This document shows, piece by piece, positions 8,748-18,114 of a stretch of DNA of 38,848 nucleotides; position 1 is the stretch's first letter; the number at the start of each line of letters is the position of its first letter. Origin of the DNA: an uncultured Prevotella sp. (GTDB lineage Bacteria; Bacteroidota; Bacteroidia; Bacteroidales; Bacteroidaceae); NCBI GenBank assembly GCA_905234145.1, contig CAJOGK010000007.1, positions 1 through 38,848 of the forward strand. The letters run 5' to 3'. Under the pieces are notes generated by a model. The model worked only from the letters and a program-made list of their open reading frames with translations. It did not search any database and was not told the origin of the DNA. The position numbers and the translations under genes are program-made.

Positions 8748-11225
8748 CTAATCCTGGAAATAGACGCGCTTGACGCGATTGCTGACACCCGTGAATACCT
8801 CGTAAGGGATGGTGTCGAGGGCATCGCTCAGAACGGTAACAGGCAAGTGCTCGCCAAAAATCTCTACCTGATCTCCCTCATGACAAGGGATATCGGTGAC
8901 ATCAATCATGGCCACGTCCATACAGATATTGCCCACATATTCGGCTTTCTGACCATTCACCAGGCAATAACAATGACGATTGCCAAGGTGACGGTTCAAA
9001 CCATCAGCATAGCCGATAGGAATAGCGGCAATCACACTATCGCGCTCTATCTTACCCTTACGGCTGTAGCCTACGGTCTCGCCAGCTGGCACATGGCGCA
9101 TTTGAAGAATGGTGGTCTTCAGCGTGGATACGGTATGCAGGATACGGTTATCGCGAGGATCAACGCCATAAAGGCCGAGGCCTAGGCGACACATATCCAT
9201 CTGGCGCTCTGGGAAATGTTCGATACCTGCGGAGTTATCCATGTGGCGCAGAATGCGATGCGAGAAGGCGCTCTGCAACTTCTGACTGCCTGTTTCGAAG
9301 AGCTCAAACTGACGGGCAGAGAACTCATCGAAGCCATCGCTATCAGAACCTACGAAATGACTGAATACGGAACGGGGAATGATGGCATTCTGATGCTTCA
9401 GGCGTTCGATAACCTCGTCGATATCATTGACGGGATCGAAGCCCAGGCGATGCATGCCCGTATCAAGTTTGATATGTACAGGCCAACCTGTGATGCCTTC
9501 TTTACGGGCTGCCTTGATGAGGGCGTCCATCAGACGGAAACTGTATACCTCGGGCTCCAGGTCGTAGTCGAACATCGTCTTGAAAGCTGTCATCTCGGGG
9601 TTCATAATCATAATATTGGCTGTGATACCTGCCTTGCGGAGGGTAACACCTTCATCAGCGACAGCCACAGCGAGATAGTCTACACGATGGTCTTGCAGTG
9701 TCTTGGCGATCTCTACGGCACCAGCGCCATAGGCATCGGCCTTTACCATACAAACCATCTTGGTATCGGGCTTCAGGAACGAACGGTAGTAGTTCAGGTT
9801 ATCCACCACGGCATTGAGGTTGACTTCAAGAATCGTTTCGTGTACCTTCTGCTCCAGCAATTCTGTAATCTGGTCGAAGCCAAACGAACGGGCACCCTTC
9901 AGCAGAATCAGTTCATTGCGCAGACTGGCAAAAGTCTCACTTGAAAGGAAATGGGGCACATCCATAAAGAACTGCTTATCGGCAATCTTAATCTTATCAG
10001 CCTGAGCAGTCAACTCAGGGCCGATACCGATAAACTTCTCGACGCCACGTTTTACAACCAGATCGCTTACCTGCGAATAAAGCGCCTCGGGGGTAGCACC
10101 CGTCTGGAAGATATCACTCAGGATGAGTGTTTTCTTGGTGGCCTCACGACGGTTCATGAAATCGAGGGCGATATCGAGGGAGTTGATATCGCTGTTGTAA
10201 GAGTCGTTGATAAGCAAGCAACCACGCTGACCTTCTTTTACCTCAAGGCGCATGGCAACGGGCTCTAAATGGGGCATGCGTTCTGCGAGTTGTGCAGGGG
10301 TCAGTCCCATGTGTAAGGCCACAGCCGCACAGGTGATGGCATTTTCGGTACTGGCCTCGTCGATGAAAGGTATCTCAAAGCAATTCTCTTCGCCCTGCCA
10401 AACGTAGGTGATTTTAGTGGAAGTTCCTCTTTCTATGGATTTGACGAAGAGGGCAGCCTGATTGTCGCACATAGACCAGGCGATCTTCTCGCCTTTATAC
10501 TGCATGCGACGGATACAACGGCTTACCGTGTCGTTGTCGGAACAATAAACCATCGCCTCGGTATCGTGCATCAGCTCCAGCTTCTCCATGCACTTCTCTT
10601 CCATCGAACGGAAATTCTCCTGATGGGCTGTACCTAAAGAGGTGAATACGCCAATGGTGGGTTGGATGATATCGCGCAGGGCATACATTTCGCCTGGTTG
10701 ACTGATGCCAGCCTCGAAAATACCTACTTCGGTTTTTTCGTTCAGCAACCAAACAGAAAGGGGCACGCCAATCTGGGAGTTATAACTGCGAGGTGAACGA
10801 ACGATTTTCTGTGAAGGGAGCAATAGTTGGTAGAGCCACTCCTTAACCATCGTCTTACCATTAGAACCTGTGATGCCCACAATGGGCACATTAAACTCGT
10901 CGCGATGGCGCTCTGCCAGTCGTTGAAGGGCGGCAAGAGGGGAGGGGACTATCAGGAAATTGGCATCGGCCATGTTTTCCAAACTGTTCGTCTGTGTTTC
11001 CAAGATGCCTTTCGCTTCGACGACGAAATTGCGTACACCACGACGATACAGGTCAGAAATATAACGGTGCCCGTCGTTGCGGGAAGAACGCAGGGCAAAG
11101 AACAGGGTTTCTTCGGGGAAACAGAGTGAACGGCTATCCGTTAACAGCCAACCTATCTGGGCATCAGCCTCACCAATACGACGTGCGCCAATTAGCGTTG
11201 TTACTTTCTCAATTGAATATTTCAT
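8748..11225 (-). CDS. Bifunctional MurF ligase / alanine racemase
   Basis: An 825-residue fusion. The N-terminal half (about 1-450) is UDP-MurNAc-tripeptide:D-Ala-D-Ala ligase: ATP loop GITGSNGKT near residue 117, then NDSYNS and the LILSDI segment. The C-terminal half (about 462-825) is alanine racemase: the PLP lysine is in MVKADAYG (about residue 495), followed by KLDTGMHRLGF, DNSAGIEHFP and CRLGLGLYG. The fusion supplies D-Ala and uses its dipeptide in the last cytoplasmic peptidoglycan precursor step; the same architecture is common in Bacteroidetes. A GTG lies one codon upstream, but the ATG at 11225 is the better start. It is the last gene of its operon, 61 bases after the GSCFA gene. 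Confidence 0.95.
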   Translation of the reverse strand: MKYSIEKVTTLIGARRIGEADAQIGWLLTDSRSLCFPEETLFFALRSSRNDGHRYISDLYRRGVRNFVVEAKGILETQTNSLENMADANFLIVPSPLAALQRLAERHRDEFNVPIVGITGSNGKTMVKEWLYQLLLPSQKIVRSPRSYNSQIGVPLSVWLLNEKTEVGIFEAGISQPGEMYALRDIIQPTIGVFTSLGTAHQENFRSMEEKCMEKLELMHDTEAMVYCSDNDTVSRCIRRMQYKGEKIAWSMCDNQAALFVKSIERGTSTKITYVWQGEENCFEIPFIDEASTENAITCAAVALHMGLTPAQLAERMPHLEPVAMRLEVKEGQRGCLLINDSYNSDINSLDIALDFMNRREATKKTLILSDIFQTGATPEALYSQVSDLVVKRGVEKFIGIGPELTAQADKIKIADKQFFMDVPHFLSSETFASLRNELILLKGARSFGFDQITELLEQKVHETILEVNLNAVVDNLNYYRSFLKPDTKMVCMVKADAYGAGAVEIAKTLQDHRVDYLAVAVADEGVTLRKAGITANIMIMNPEMTAFKTMFDYDLEPEVYSFRLMDALIKAARKEGITGWPVHIKLDTGMHRLGFDPVNDIDEVIERLKHQNAIIPRSVFSHFVGSDSDGFDEFSARQFELFETGSQKLQSAFSHRILRHMDNSAGIEHFPERQMDMCRLGLGLYGVDPRDNRILHTVSTLKTTILQMRHVPAGETVGYSRKGKIERDSVIAAIPIGYADGLNRHLGNRHCYCLVNGQKAEYVGNICMDVAMIDVTDIPCHEGDQVEIFGEHLPVTVLSDALDTIPYEVFTGVSNRVKRVYFQD

Positions 11226-11239
11226 CACTATGATTTTCG

Positions 11240-11286
11240 AATTTACGATTTACTAATTTACGATTTACTAATTTACGATTTACAAT
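11240..11286. repeat. AT-rich 15-base tandem repeat between GSCFA gene and murF-alr
   Basis: The unit ATTTACGATTTACTA is present almost three times in a row, filling nearly all of the spacer between two co-directional genes. No promoter or hairpin is evident in it. It resembles other short low-complexity repeats scattered in this window (for example 18745-18778). Confidence 0.7.
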
Positions 11287-12093
11287 TTATAATGCAAAGT
11301 TAGGGTATTTTTTCTGCAACGCTGCAATTTTTAACATTGTTTTATCCATCAGTGCGCGATATTCTTCTGAATCAGGATTAAAGGGCTTATGGGCGAGCGT
11401 CGCTTTCAAAGGTGCCCACTCACGAAGGAAGGCCTTTGCCTCATCATTCAGATAGATTTCAGAGAATCGCTGCCAGATGTATTCCACAGCCTGATCGGAA
11501 GGGTGGAGCATATCTTCCTTGTAAAAGCGATAGTCGCGCAGCTCATCGTTCACGATTTCGTAGGCAGGGAAGTAGCTTGCGCCTGTTACCTGTCGGGTGG
11601 CAAGCAATAGCGTGGCTTTCGATAACTGCGAGCCATGATAGCCATATTTACGATAGCGGATAGGACTAACGGTGATAACGATGTGTGTATCGGGGTTAGC
11701 AGCATGCAGTATGTCGATGGCCTGCTGCAGATAATCGGCACAGGCATCAACGCCCAGTTCCTCTTCGTCGAACAGTGATTGCGGGCGTTTTTGGCAATTG
11801 TCAACAATCTCGCCCGTTTCTTTCAGTCGATACACATGATTGGTTCCAAGCGTCAGAAAGACGGTAGTTATAGTGGAGAGTTGAGAGTGGAGAGTTGAGA
11901 GTTTTTGGATGGTATGGAGGATGGAGGCAGGATTATACATCACGCCATAAGGATTAACCACCGCACGGAACTTTTCTTCCTGAAATCTGCGTCCGATACT
12001 ATCGGCAAAACAGGAGCCTACGAAGAGCATCTCCTCGCAAGGACCGATCCTAAAACCAGGATCCTCAATATCAACGATCGTCCTAAAATCCAC
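11287..12093 (-). CDS. GSCFA family protein
   Basis: A 268-residue protein with no signal peptide. The family-naming motif is visible as FVGSCFA (residues 24-30), and LTLGTNHVY and DMLHPSDQAVEYIWQRF fit a hydrolase-like (SGNH-type) fold with a late Asp-x-x-His. The start is a GTG at 12093, nine bases after the fkp stop; no in-frame ATG precedes the conserved FRTIVDI. Residues about 65-74 (LSTLHSQLST) come from a 14-base DNA tandem repeat inserted in frame. The biochemical function of GSCFA proteins is not established; operon context suggests envelope glycan work. Confidence 0.85.
   Translation of the reverse strand: MDFRTIVDIEDPGFRIGPCEEMLFVGSCFADSIGRRFQEEKFRAVVNPYGVMYNPASILHTIQKLSTLHSQLSTITTVFLTLGTNHVYRLKETGEIVDNCQKRPQSLFDEEELGVDACADYLQQAIDILHAANPDTHIVITVSPIRYRKYGYHGSQLSKATLLLATRQVTGASYFPAYEIVNDELRDYRFYKEDMLHPSDQAVEYIWQRFSEIYLNDEAKAFLREWAPLKATLAHKPFNPDSEEYRALMDKTMLKIAALQKKYPNFAL
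11873..11900. repeat. Two perfect 14-base tandem repeats inside the GSCFA gene
   Basis: GTGGAGAGTTGAGA occurs twice head to tail. It is coding and in frame (on the minus strand it gives part of LSTLHSQLST), yet has the look of the low-complexity interspersed repeats seen elsewhere in this window. Confidence 0.75.
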
Positions 12094-12102
12094 TTTCCAC
12101 TT

Positions 12103-14682
12103 CTAGCTTCTACTAATCTGCAGACCTTTGGTAGAGAGTTCCATCTCTACGAAGCGTGCATTCTTATTCAGGCTGTTTTCTGATAATATCTTCTTGATAC
12201 GGGCAGCAGCTTCGGGATCCTTGGCAATCATATAGAGGTAACCGCCACCACCGGCTCCAGGCAGTTTATAGCCAAGACAGAGATCATCAATAAGATCGGT
12301 TAATGCCTTTACAACAGGGGGATTGGTACCACTATCCAGTTGCTGGTTTTGTAGCCACGTTTTTCGCATCAGTTGACCCATACTCCTGAAATCGTTGCCA
12401 AGAATAGCTTCGTACATCTCCATCGTATGCGCTTTCATCTCACGGAGCAGACGAATCTCACTGCCTTTGTTGAGGAACATGCCTCTGACGATTTCTGCCA
12501 AGATTTGTTTAGCGGTTCGTGTAATGCCAGTATAATATAATAGGTGGCAGGCTTTATATTCTGGTTGGAGCCATAAGTCATTGGGTAGCCATCTGAGTTT
12601 GGGACTCTGGTCGAAACCACGACCTGTCTGCAGCAGTTTTACACCACCTAAGATACCACCAAACTGGTCTTGCCAACCACCGCCAGTGGTCAGCATCTGT
12701 TCTAAGATTAAGGTGCGATGACCTATCTCGTTCTTATCCCAGCCTAATCCGCAGAAGTCGTTGAGCGCACCTAATACCGTTGCTGCAAGGATGCTTGAAG
12801 TGCCCAGACCACTACCGGCAGGGATGGCTGAAAGAAGGGTCAATTCGATGCCACTGCCAAAAGATTCGAGTTGAGAGCGGAGCGGAGCGTTGCTTCCAAA
12901 GCCAGCGAGTACGAGGGCTGCCTTGGGAATAGAGAATGGTGAACCCACGTGCATGAAATCAGTGAGTTGTTCGTTTTTCTCTACAATCTCCATCGCACCG
13001 AGGTCGATACTGCGCAATACGATGCGAGGCTCTTTAGAAGGTCGGATGTAAGTCTGCAATGGAGGCTGGCCATTCAGTTCGATAGCCAGATTGATGACAT
13101 TTCCACCCTCCATCAAGCAATAAGGAGGGGTATCAGTCCATCCGCCAGCGATATCGATGCGTACAGGCGAGCGCCCCCAAACAATCTGATCTTCTGCAAC
13201 GGACAGATGCGGTGTATTCTCATTCCACTTACCACATTCCTCATTCCACAAAATCCCCTCGCGAAGCAGAGCGAAGGCCTTGTCGCTCTCGCCACGGAAC
13301 ATGGCATCATGAATACGTGTCATCAGAGGCGCATCTTCTGGTAATGCTTCAGGCATCGGGATATTTTCATTCTGGAACGCCTTCTGGGCATCAGCTAAGT
13401 CGAGCTGATAGAACACACTGTGGCGCCAGTTCTTAGCCAGTGCGCCCCAGTTCTGATTGCGATACTGATGGCGCTGGGCAAAGAGTCGGGGGAGATTGGC
13501 GCGCTCAGCAAGTTCGTTGCTGTTCTGAGGCTCGTCAATACGATAACGCCTTACTTCATATTCCTTGTCGCCCACAGGTGTGACATCAATACATTCGCCT
13601 GGCTCCAGACTGATCTCCCAATCGTTCTCTGGCACACCAGTGATTACATGGTCGTGGGTAAGATGCCAACGAGGGCCCACATAGCTGTTTTCTACCCAGA
13701 TATTGAAATTCTCCTCGGTAAAGGATATTTTTGTGATGGCATTCTGTACGAAGATGCTAGGGTGGGGCTTGCGATCCAGATGCATGATTTCGCGCTGGTC
13801 GTTTACCAGGTTCTGAAGTCTCAGGGTAGAGGAAATCATCTCCCTTGAGGTGCCAAAGTGATAGAACTCACCACCAGCTAATGGCAAGATGGCAACTTTT
13901 AACTGCGACAATTCATCATCTGGTTTCGAAGGATTGGTACCTAGGGCACAACCGAATTCGGAATACAGGTCGTACTCCTTTAATCCCTCGCCATCACGAC
14001 TCCTTTCTGTCAATAGCTTTACAGCCTTGTCGCTAAGCAGCCATACGCCAATATCTGTGAGATAGAAATGGTCTTTCTGCAGGTCGCCCAGTGTCTGGAT
14101 AGATGGCTTTTGCAACATCTGCTTTAAGACAGATGGCGACTGACGACTGCTTACAAATACCCCATGATTCTTGGCCACAGAGGCATCGAGCCATAGGCCG
14201 TAGCAAATCACATCTGCCTCGGGAATAGGTTGCAGGGGTTGCGTGGCACGTATCAGGACATCGCCACTCACCACCATCGTATGGATATTCGAAGGCGCCT
14301 TGTCCATGATCTTCTCATAAAGTGGCAATTGAAGACTCATAAGGTTCTGCGAAAGCTTTTGTCCCCTTTCCCAGCGGAACACGGGTACAGGCATCAGTAC
14401 TTTGCCTGAGACCGCATAGCTGGGTAATCGCTTGCTTTGTCCACCTGCGTGAATAAGGATGCGCTTCTCTTTTGAGAGCCATTCCTCGAAAGAGAAAGAA
14501 GTCTCTCCTTGACTCCTAAACTCCTTAGAATAAGCCTCTTGTAGGAGCCATGTAGTACCTCCACCGCTACCTAAGCGATGACCTACAGGATCGCACGTAC
14601 AGAAATATTCTTCAGGGCTTAACCCTGTTACCTCGTGAAAGGCTTCCACCAGATTCGGTGGCAAAGAGAGCAACTTTTTCAT
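12103..14682 (-). CDS. fkp: Bifunctional L-fucokinase / L-fucose-1-phosphate guanylyltransferase
   Basis: An 859-residue protein from the ATG at 14682. This start is chosen because it overlaps the yfhO stop as ATGA and has GGAGG eight bases upstream; a longer frame to 14892 would lie inside yfhO. The N-terminal half is the guanylyltransferase (RILIHAGGQSKRLPSYAVSGK, VVSGDV, YLTDIGVWLLS). The C-terminal half (about 505-859) is a GHMP kinase with SPVRIDIAGGWTDTPPY, the ATP loop IPAGSGLGTSS and KLPGAGGGGYL. It turns L-fucose into GDP-L-fucose for surface glycans and glycoproteins. It is somewhat shorter than the Bacteroides fragilis enzyme (949 residues, from memory). A repeat-encoded segment (EGILWNEECGKWNEN) sits at the junction between the halves. 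Confidence 0.92.
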   Translation of the reverse strand: MKKLLSLPPNLVEAFHEVTGLSPEEYFCTCDPVGHRLGSGGGTTWLLQEAYSKEFRSQGETSFSFEEWLSKEKRILIHAGGQSKRLPSYAVSGKVLMPVPVFRWERGQKLSQNLMSLQLPLYEKIMDKAPSNIHTMVVSGDVLIRATQPLQPIPEADVICYGLWLDASVAKNHGVFVSSRQSPSVLKQMLQKPSIQTLGDLQKDHFYLTDIGVWLLSDKAVKLLTERSRDGEGLKEYDLYSEFGCALGTNPSKPDDELSQLKVAILPLAGGEFYHFGTSREMISSTLRLQNLVNDQREIMHLDRKPHPSIFVQNAITKISFTEENFNIWVENSYVGPRWHLTHDHVITGVPENDWEISLEPGECIDVTPVGDKEYEVRRYRIDEPQNSNELAERANLPRLFAQRHQYRNQNWGALAKNWRHSVFYQLDLADAQKAFQNENIPMPEALPEDAPLMTRIHDAMFRGESDKAFALLREGILWNEECGKWNENTPHLSVAEDQIVWGRSPVRIDIAGGWTDTPPYCLMEGGNVINLAIELNGQPPLQTYIRPSKEPRIVLRSIDLGAMEIVEKNEQLTDFMHVGSPFSIPKAALVLAGFGSNAPLRSQLESFGSGIELTLLSAIPAGSGLGTSSILAATVLGALNDFCGLGWDKNEIGHRTLILEQMLTTGGGWQDQFGGILGGVKLLQTGRGFDQSPKLRWLPNDLWLQPEYKACHLLYYTGITRTAKQILAEIVRGMFLNKGSEIRLLREMKAHTMEMYEAILGNDFRSMGQLMRKTWLQNQQLDSGTNPPVVKALTDLIDDLCLGYKLPGAGGGGYLYMIAKDPEAAARIKKILSENSLNKNARFVEMELSTKGLQISRS
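13219..13250. repeat. In-frame GGAATG-type interspersed repeat in fkp
   Basis: The plus strand shows CATTCCAC, ACATTCC and CATTCCAC in close order. On the coding strand this becomes WNEECGKWNE, between the two enzymatic domains. The same wording occurs at 17457-17488 and 26691-26717 in unrelated genes. Confidence 0.65.
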
Positions 14683-17162
14683 TTCCGTTTCCTCCATTCT
14701 ATAAACACTGCTCCAGCTATAATCAAAAGCAGAACCACGTAAGCCAGATAGGCGATGGTCTCTGTGGTATTTACTGATGTCGGGAAGAAGGCCAATTCTA
14801 CTTCGTGCTTGCCAGGCTTGATGTTCAAAGCCCTCAGAATATAGTCTACTCTTCCTAGTTCTACAGGTTCGCCATCTACGGTAGCTGTCCATCCCGGATA
14901 ATAAATCTCAGAGAACACAAGCACACCTCCCTTACCAGTATTGACATAGTATTTCAGACGGTTTGGTTCGTATTCGGTGATCGTCACTACGCTGGCTGTA
15001 TCCTGTGCGATGGCCTCACCAAGCTGTGACTTAAACTTGGCATCGGCTACAGCCTCATGGCGCAAATCAATCTTGCCTACAGCTGCCATCTCTTCATTGG
15101 CATTGTTGACGTATTGAATCTTGTCAACCATCCAGGCGTTGCCATACACATAAGGATTCTGAAGGGGAACAGTTTGTCCGCCCTGCAATGGTAAGATGAA
15201 ATACTTCGTGTTGAGCATGTTGAGCACGGGACAGATGCTATCGCCATTTACCAGTGTCATATCGCCTGCAGCTTTCGAAACGGCACCAAAGAGCGACTGC
15301 ATCTCAGGATTGATGTATTGCTCAATCATCTCCTGATAACGACGCAACTTGGCTGCATGATAACCACCGATGCTCTTATGATAATAGCTGGTTTCATTCT
15401 CATTAAAGGTGTTTGAGGCGAGGTTCAGCACACGATAATCCAAACTCTGGTCGCGCAGGATCAGTTCGTCAGTCTGTGTCTTCTGTTGTGGTGCTTCGCG
15501 CTCACTCTTTGGCACAAACATGCTATCGTTCAGATAGCGCTTGTTTACCGTCCATAGGTCTACAAGACAGAGTACGAGGATAATGCCAATGGCATATTCC
15601 TTCTTCAGTTTGCCAATCATGAATGCTAACAGAATGCCAGTACCTACTAGGATAATATAGAACGAGCGTAGGGCATCGGCAGTGAATACAGCCTGACGCA
15701 TCTCCGTCAGGTTGGCTACCAATGGCTGGATATATTCTGCTGGCAGACTCTGAATAGCCCGCATCTCACTCGAAGAGATAAAACTGTCGAAGAACATCGA
15801 AGGCATCACCGAGAAGAGTAGGGCGATACCACCCGTGAGCAGGAAGGATATGCCTACATACTTCATTCTTGGCTTCAATTGCTCAGGCTCGTCCATGAGT
15901 TTCTTCAAAGCCAGCATGGCCAGCAATGGGATGGTAAATTCTGCTATCACCAGGATGGAGGCCACGGTACGGAACTTGGCGTACATCGGGATGTAATCAA
16001 GGAAGAAATCGGTAAAGCCCATGAAGTTGCGACCCCACGACAGCAGTATCGACAGAATGGTGGCAGCCAGCAGCGACCACTTGATAGCACCCTTGACGAT
16101 AAACAGACCTAGGATGAAGAGCATCATCACAAAAGCACCCACATACACAGGCCCCGAGGTGCCAGGTTGCTCACCCCAATACTGGCCTATTTGCTGATAG
16201 ATAGGGATGAAATTGTTATCAGCATGCTCCATCGCCTTCTCACTCTCGCTCAAAGGTACAGAAGCACCACCTTTTGTGTTAGGTACCAGTAGCGTCCATG
16301 TCTCATCGATGCCATAACTCCACTGGGTGATGTAGTCGCGCTCCAGTCCACTATTGGTCTGGTTTCCGCTGTTCTTCTTTACCAGTTCGCTCTTGCCTCG
16401 CATCGACTCCTGGCTATATTGCCAAGTGTGGTATAAGTTCGACAAGTTGATACACACACCAATCGCAGCGCCTGCGATACAGACACCCGTGGCTTTGGCA
16501 AACTTCACCAGTTCTTTCTTGCGAATGGCCTCTACGAACCAGCCTATCACCATAAAGAGGATGATGAACAGGTAGTAATACGTCATCTGCACATGGTTCG
16601 CATTGATCTCGAAGGCTGTGAAGATAGCCGTCAAGAGGAATCCCCAAAGGTATTTCCCCTTATATGCCAACACGATACCTGCGATCATTGGTGGCAGATA
16701 AGCCAGAGCCCATACTTTCCAGATGTGTCCAGCTGCGATGATAATAAGGAAATAGGTGGAGAAAGCCCAGATGATAGAACCGAGAGCTGCCAAATGCTGA
16801 CGGAAATCGAAGGCTCTCAACAGGATGTAGAATCCTAAGAGATAGGCGAAGACATACCAAACATTCTCAGGCAACCAGAGATGAAAGGCATTCACGGCTT
16901 TGGTCAATAAGTCTGTGGAACCATACGATGGTGCCATCTGGTAGGTGGGCATGCCACCAAAGAGTGCGTTCGTCCATCTGCTGCGTTCACCCGTCTTCTG
17001 AAGATATTCGATACCCTCTTGCCCTGCACCACGTCCTGCAGAGGAATCGTGGCGATAAAGAATGCGCCCTTCAATATCAGCAGGGAAGAAATAGGCAAAT
17101 GCCAAAACGGCAAATAATAGGACTGCCAATACGTCAGGCAGACACTTTTTTAGTAATGTCAT
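14679..17162 (-). CDS. YfhO-family polytopic membrane protein
   Basis: An 827-residue membrane protein starting at the ATG at 17162 (MTLLKKCLPDVLAVLLFAVL). A longer frame reaches 17285, but it would cover the divergent promoter region and the next gene's start, so it is rejected. Many hydrophobic segments follow (for example VWYVFAYLLGFYILL, FLLTAIFTAFEI, LYYLFIILFMVIGWF-like stretches), with a C-terminal extracytoplasmic domain (YYPGWTATVDGEPV, typical of YfhO) and a last membrane helix before the tail EWRKRK. Family knowledge: YfhO proteins resemble GT-C glycosyltransferases and glycosylate envelope polymers in Firmicutes. It is first in an operon with fkp (4-base overlap), so a role in surface glycan building is plausible but unproven. 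Confidence 0.85.
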   Translation of the reverse strand: MTLLKKCLPDVLAVLLFAVLAFAYFFPADIEGRILYRHDSSAGRGAGQEGIEYLQKTGERSRWTNALFGGMPTYQMAPSYGSTDLLTKAVNAFHLWLPENVWYVFAYLLGFYILLRAFDFRQHLAALGSIIWAFSTYFLIIIAAGHIWKVWALAYLPPMIAGIVLAYKGKYLWGFLLTAIFTAFEINANHVQMTYYYLFIILFMVIGWFVEAIRKKELVKFAKATGVCIAGAAIGVCINLSNLYHTWQYSQESMRGKSELVKKNSGNQTNSGLERDYITQWSYGIDETWTLLVPNTKGGASVPLSESEKAMEHADNNFIPIYQQIGQYWGEQPGTSGPVYVGAFVMMLFILGLFIVKGAIKWSLLAATILSILLSWGRNFMGFTDFFLDYIPMYAKFRTVASILVIAEFTIPLLAMLALKKLMDEPEQLKPRMKYVGISFLLTGGIALLFSVMPSMFFDSFISSSEMRAIQSLPAEYIQPLVANLTEMRQAVFTADALRSFYIILVGTGILLAFMIGKLKKEYAIGIILVLCLVDLWTVNKRYLNDSMFVPKSEREAPQQKTQTDELILRDQSLDYRVLNLASNTFNENETSYYHKSIGGYHAAKLRRYQEMIEQYINPEMQSLFGAVSKAAGDMTLVNGDSICPVLNMLNTKYFILPLQGGQTVPLQNPYVYGNAWMVDKIQYVNNANEEMAAVGKIDLRHEAVADAKFKSQLGEAIAQDTASVVTITEYEPNRLKYYVNTGKGGVLVFSEIYYPGWTATVDGEPVELGRVDYILRALNIKPGKHEVELAFFPTSVNTTETIAYLAYVVLLLIIAGAVFIEWRKRK

Positions 17163-17188
17163 AACTTGCAAGTTTATTAATTTGCGTG

Positions 17189-17196
17189 CAAAAATA
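17189..17196 (-). promoter_or_regulatory. Promoter -7 element for yfhO operon
   Basis: The minus strand reads TATTTTTG, matching TAnnTTTG, 27 bases before the yfhO ATG. It supports the start at 17162 rather than the longer frame. Confidence 0.55.
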
Positions 17197-17270
17197 CGAA
17201 ATTTTTTAGACATAAGAACATAAGAACATATTATTTTCGCTTCTTTTGTTCTTTTGTCTCGAAAAAGCAG

Positions 17271-17278
17271 TATATTTG
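17271..17278 (+). promoter_or_regulatory. Promoter -7 element for the trmH-type gene
   Basis: TATATTTG matches TAnnTTTG and ends nine bases before the ATG at 17288, so the transcript would have almost no leader. Upstream TTTG copies at 17245 and 17253 are spaced 22 and 14 bases away, neither ideal. Confidence 0.5.
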
Positions 17279-17287
17279 CAGCCAAAT

Positions 17288-18085
17288 ATGGAAGAAAACA
17301 TTATAACAAGCGTCCAGAATGCCCGCATCAAGCATGTGGTGGCCCTCCAGCAGAAGTCTTCACTTCGTCGCGAGAAAGGGCTCTTTGTGGTAGAAGGACA
17401 ACGAGAAATAGAGCACTGTATCGCTTGCGGTTATGAGATCGTGGAGATTTTCTCGAGGAATGTGGAATGTGGAATGAGAAATGAGAAAACCACATTCGTA
17501 ACGCCTCAAGTTTATGAGAAGATGGCGTATCGTGGTAGTACAGAGGGAATTATTGCCGTGGCAAAGGTAAAGGAGCACAGGCTGAAAAACCTGAAGTTCG
17601 ATAATCCCAATCCTCTCATCGTGGTACTGGAGAGCGTTGAAAAGCCTGGTAATCTGGGAGCCATCCTGCGAACTGCCGAGGCAGCGAATGTGGATGCTGT
17701 GATTGTGTGCGATCCTCTGACGGATGTCTACAACCCTAACCTGATACGTGCCAGCATCGGTGGCGTGTTCAGCGTGCCTGTAGCCACCTGTTCATCCAAG
17801 GAATGTATCGAATTTCTGAAGGAGCACCAGGTGAGAATCCTGACAGCGCAGTTGCAGGATTCTCACGACTACTACGACTACAACATGCGTCAGGCCACGG
17901 CTCTGGTCATGGGTACAGAATCCACCGGACTCTCGCAACAGTGGCGTGATGCTGCCGATGTGCATATCCGCATCCCGATGCTGGGGCGCCTTGACTCTTT
18001 GAATGTCAGTGTCAGCACCGCAATCCTCATCTACGAGGCCGTGCGCCAGCGCAATGCTGCCTATCAGCGTACACTTGGCATGTGA
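17288..18085 (+). CDS. TrmH/SpoU-family RNA 2'-O-methyltransferase
   Basis: A 265-residue protein with a substrate-binding N-terminal part (NARIKHVVALQQKSSLRREK, FVVEGQREIEHC) and a knotted SPOUT methyltransferase domain. All three family motifs are present: EKPGNLGAILRTAEAANVDAV, LVMGTESTGLS and LGRLDSLNVSVS. The ATG at 17288 is preferred to an upstream start at 17246 because the latter overlaps the -7 element and adds non-conserved residues. Residues about 57-67 (NVECGMRNEK) come from an interspersed repeat placed in frame in the linker between the domains. The target RNA (rRNA or tRNA) cannot be read from the sequence. It may be co-transcribed with pfs, 29 bases downstream. Confidence 0.9.
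   Translation: MEENIITSVQNARIKHVVALQQKSSLRREKGLFVVEGQREIEHCIACGYEIVEIFSRNVECGMRNEKTTFVTPQVYEKMAYRGSTEGIIAVAKVKEHRLKNLKFDNPNPLIVVLESVEKPGNLGAILRTAEAANVDAVIVCDPLTDVYNPNLIRASIGGVFSVPVATCSSKECIEFLKEHQVRILTAQLQDSHDYYDYNMRQATALVMGTESTGLSQQWRDAADVHIRIPMLGRLDSLNVSVSTAILIYEAVRQRNAAYQRTLGM
17457..17488. repeat. In-frame GGAATGT/GGAATGAG repeat in the trmH-type gene
   Basis: GGAATGT twice, then GGAATGAG and AAATGAG, in a run of about 30 bases inside the coding region. It is one copy of the repeat family also seen in fkp and the TonB receptor gene. Confidence 0.65.
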
Positions 18086-18114
18086 TATCAGTGACTAGCA
18101 AATAACGATAAGAT

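Noticed and set aside
9216..9944. Long plus-strand open frame (242 codons) opposite murF-alr
   Set aside because: It is antisense to a certain gene with intact motifs in both enzyme halves, and its translation shows no recognisable domain.
14683..14892. N-terminal extension of fkp to 14892
   Set aside because: It lies entirely inside yfhO; the ATG at 14682 has a ribosome site and an ATGA overlap with the yfhO stop.
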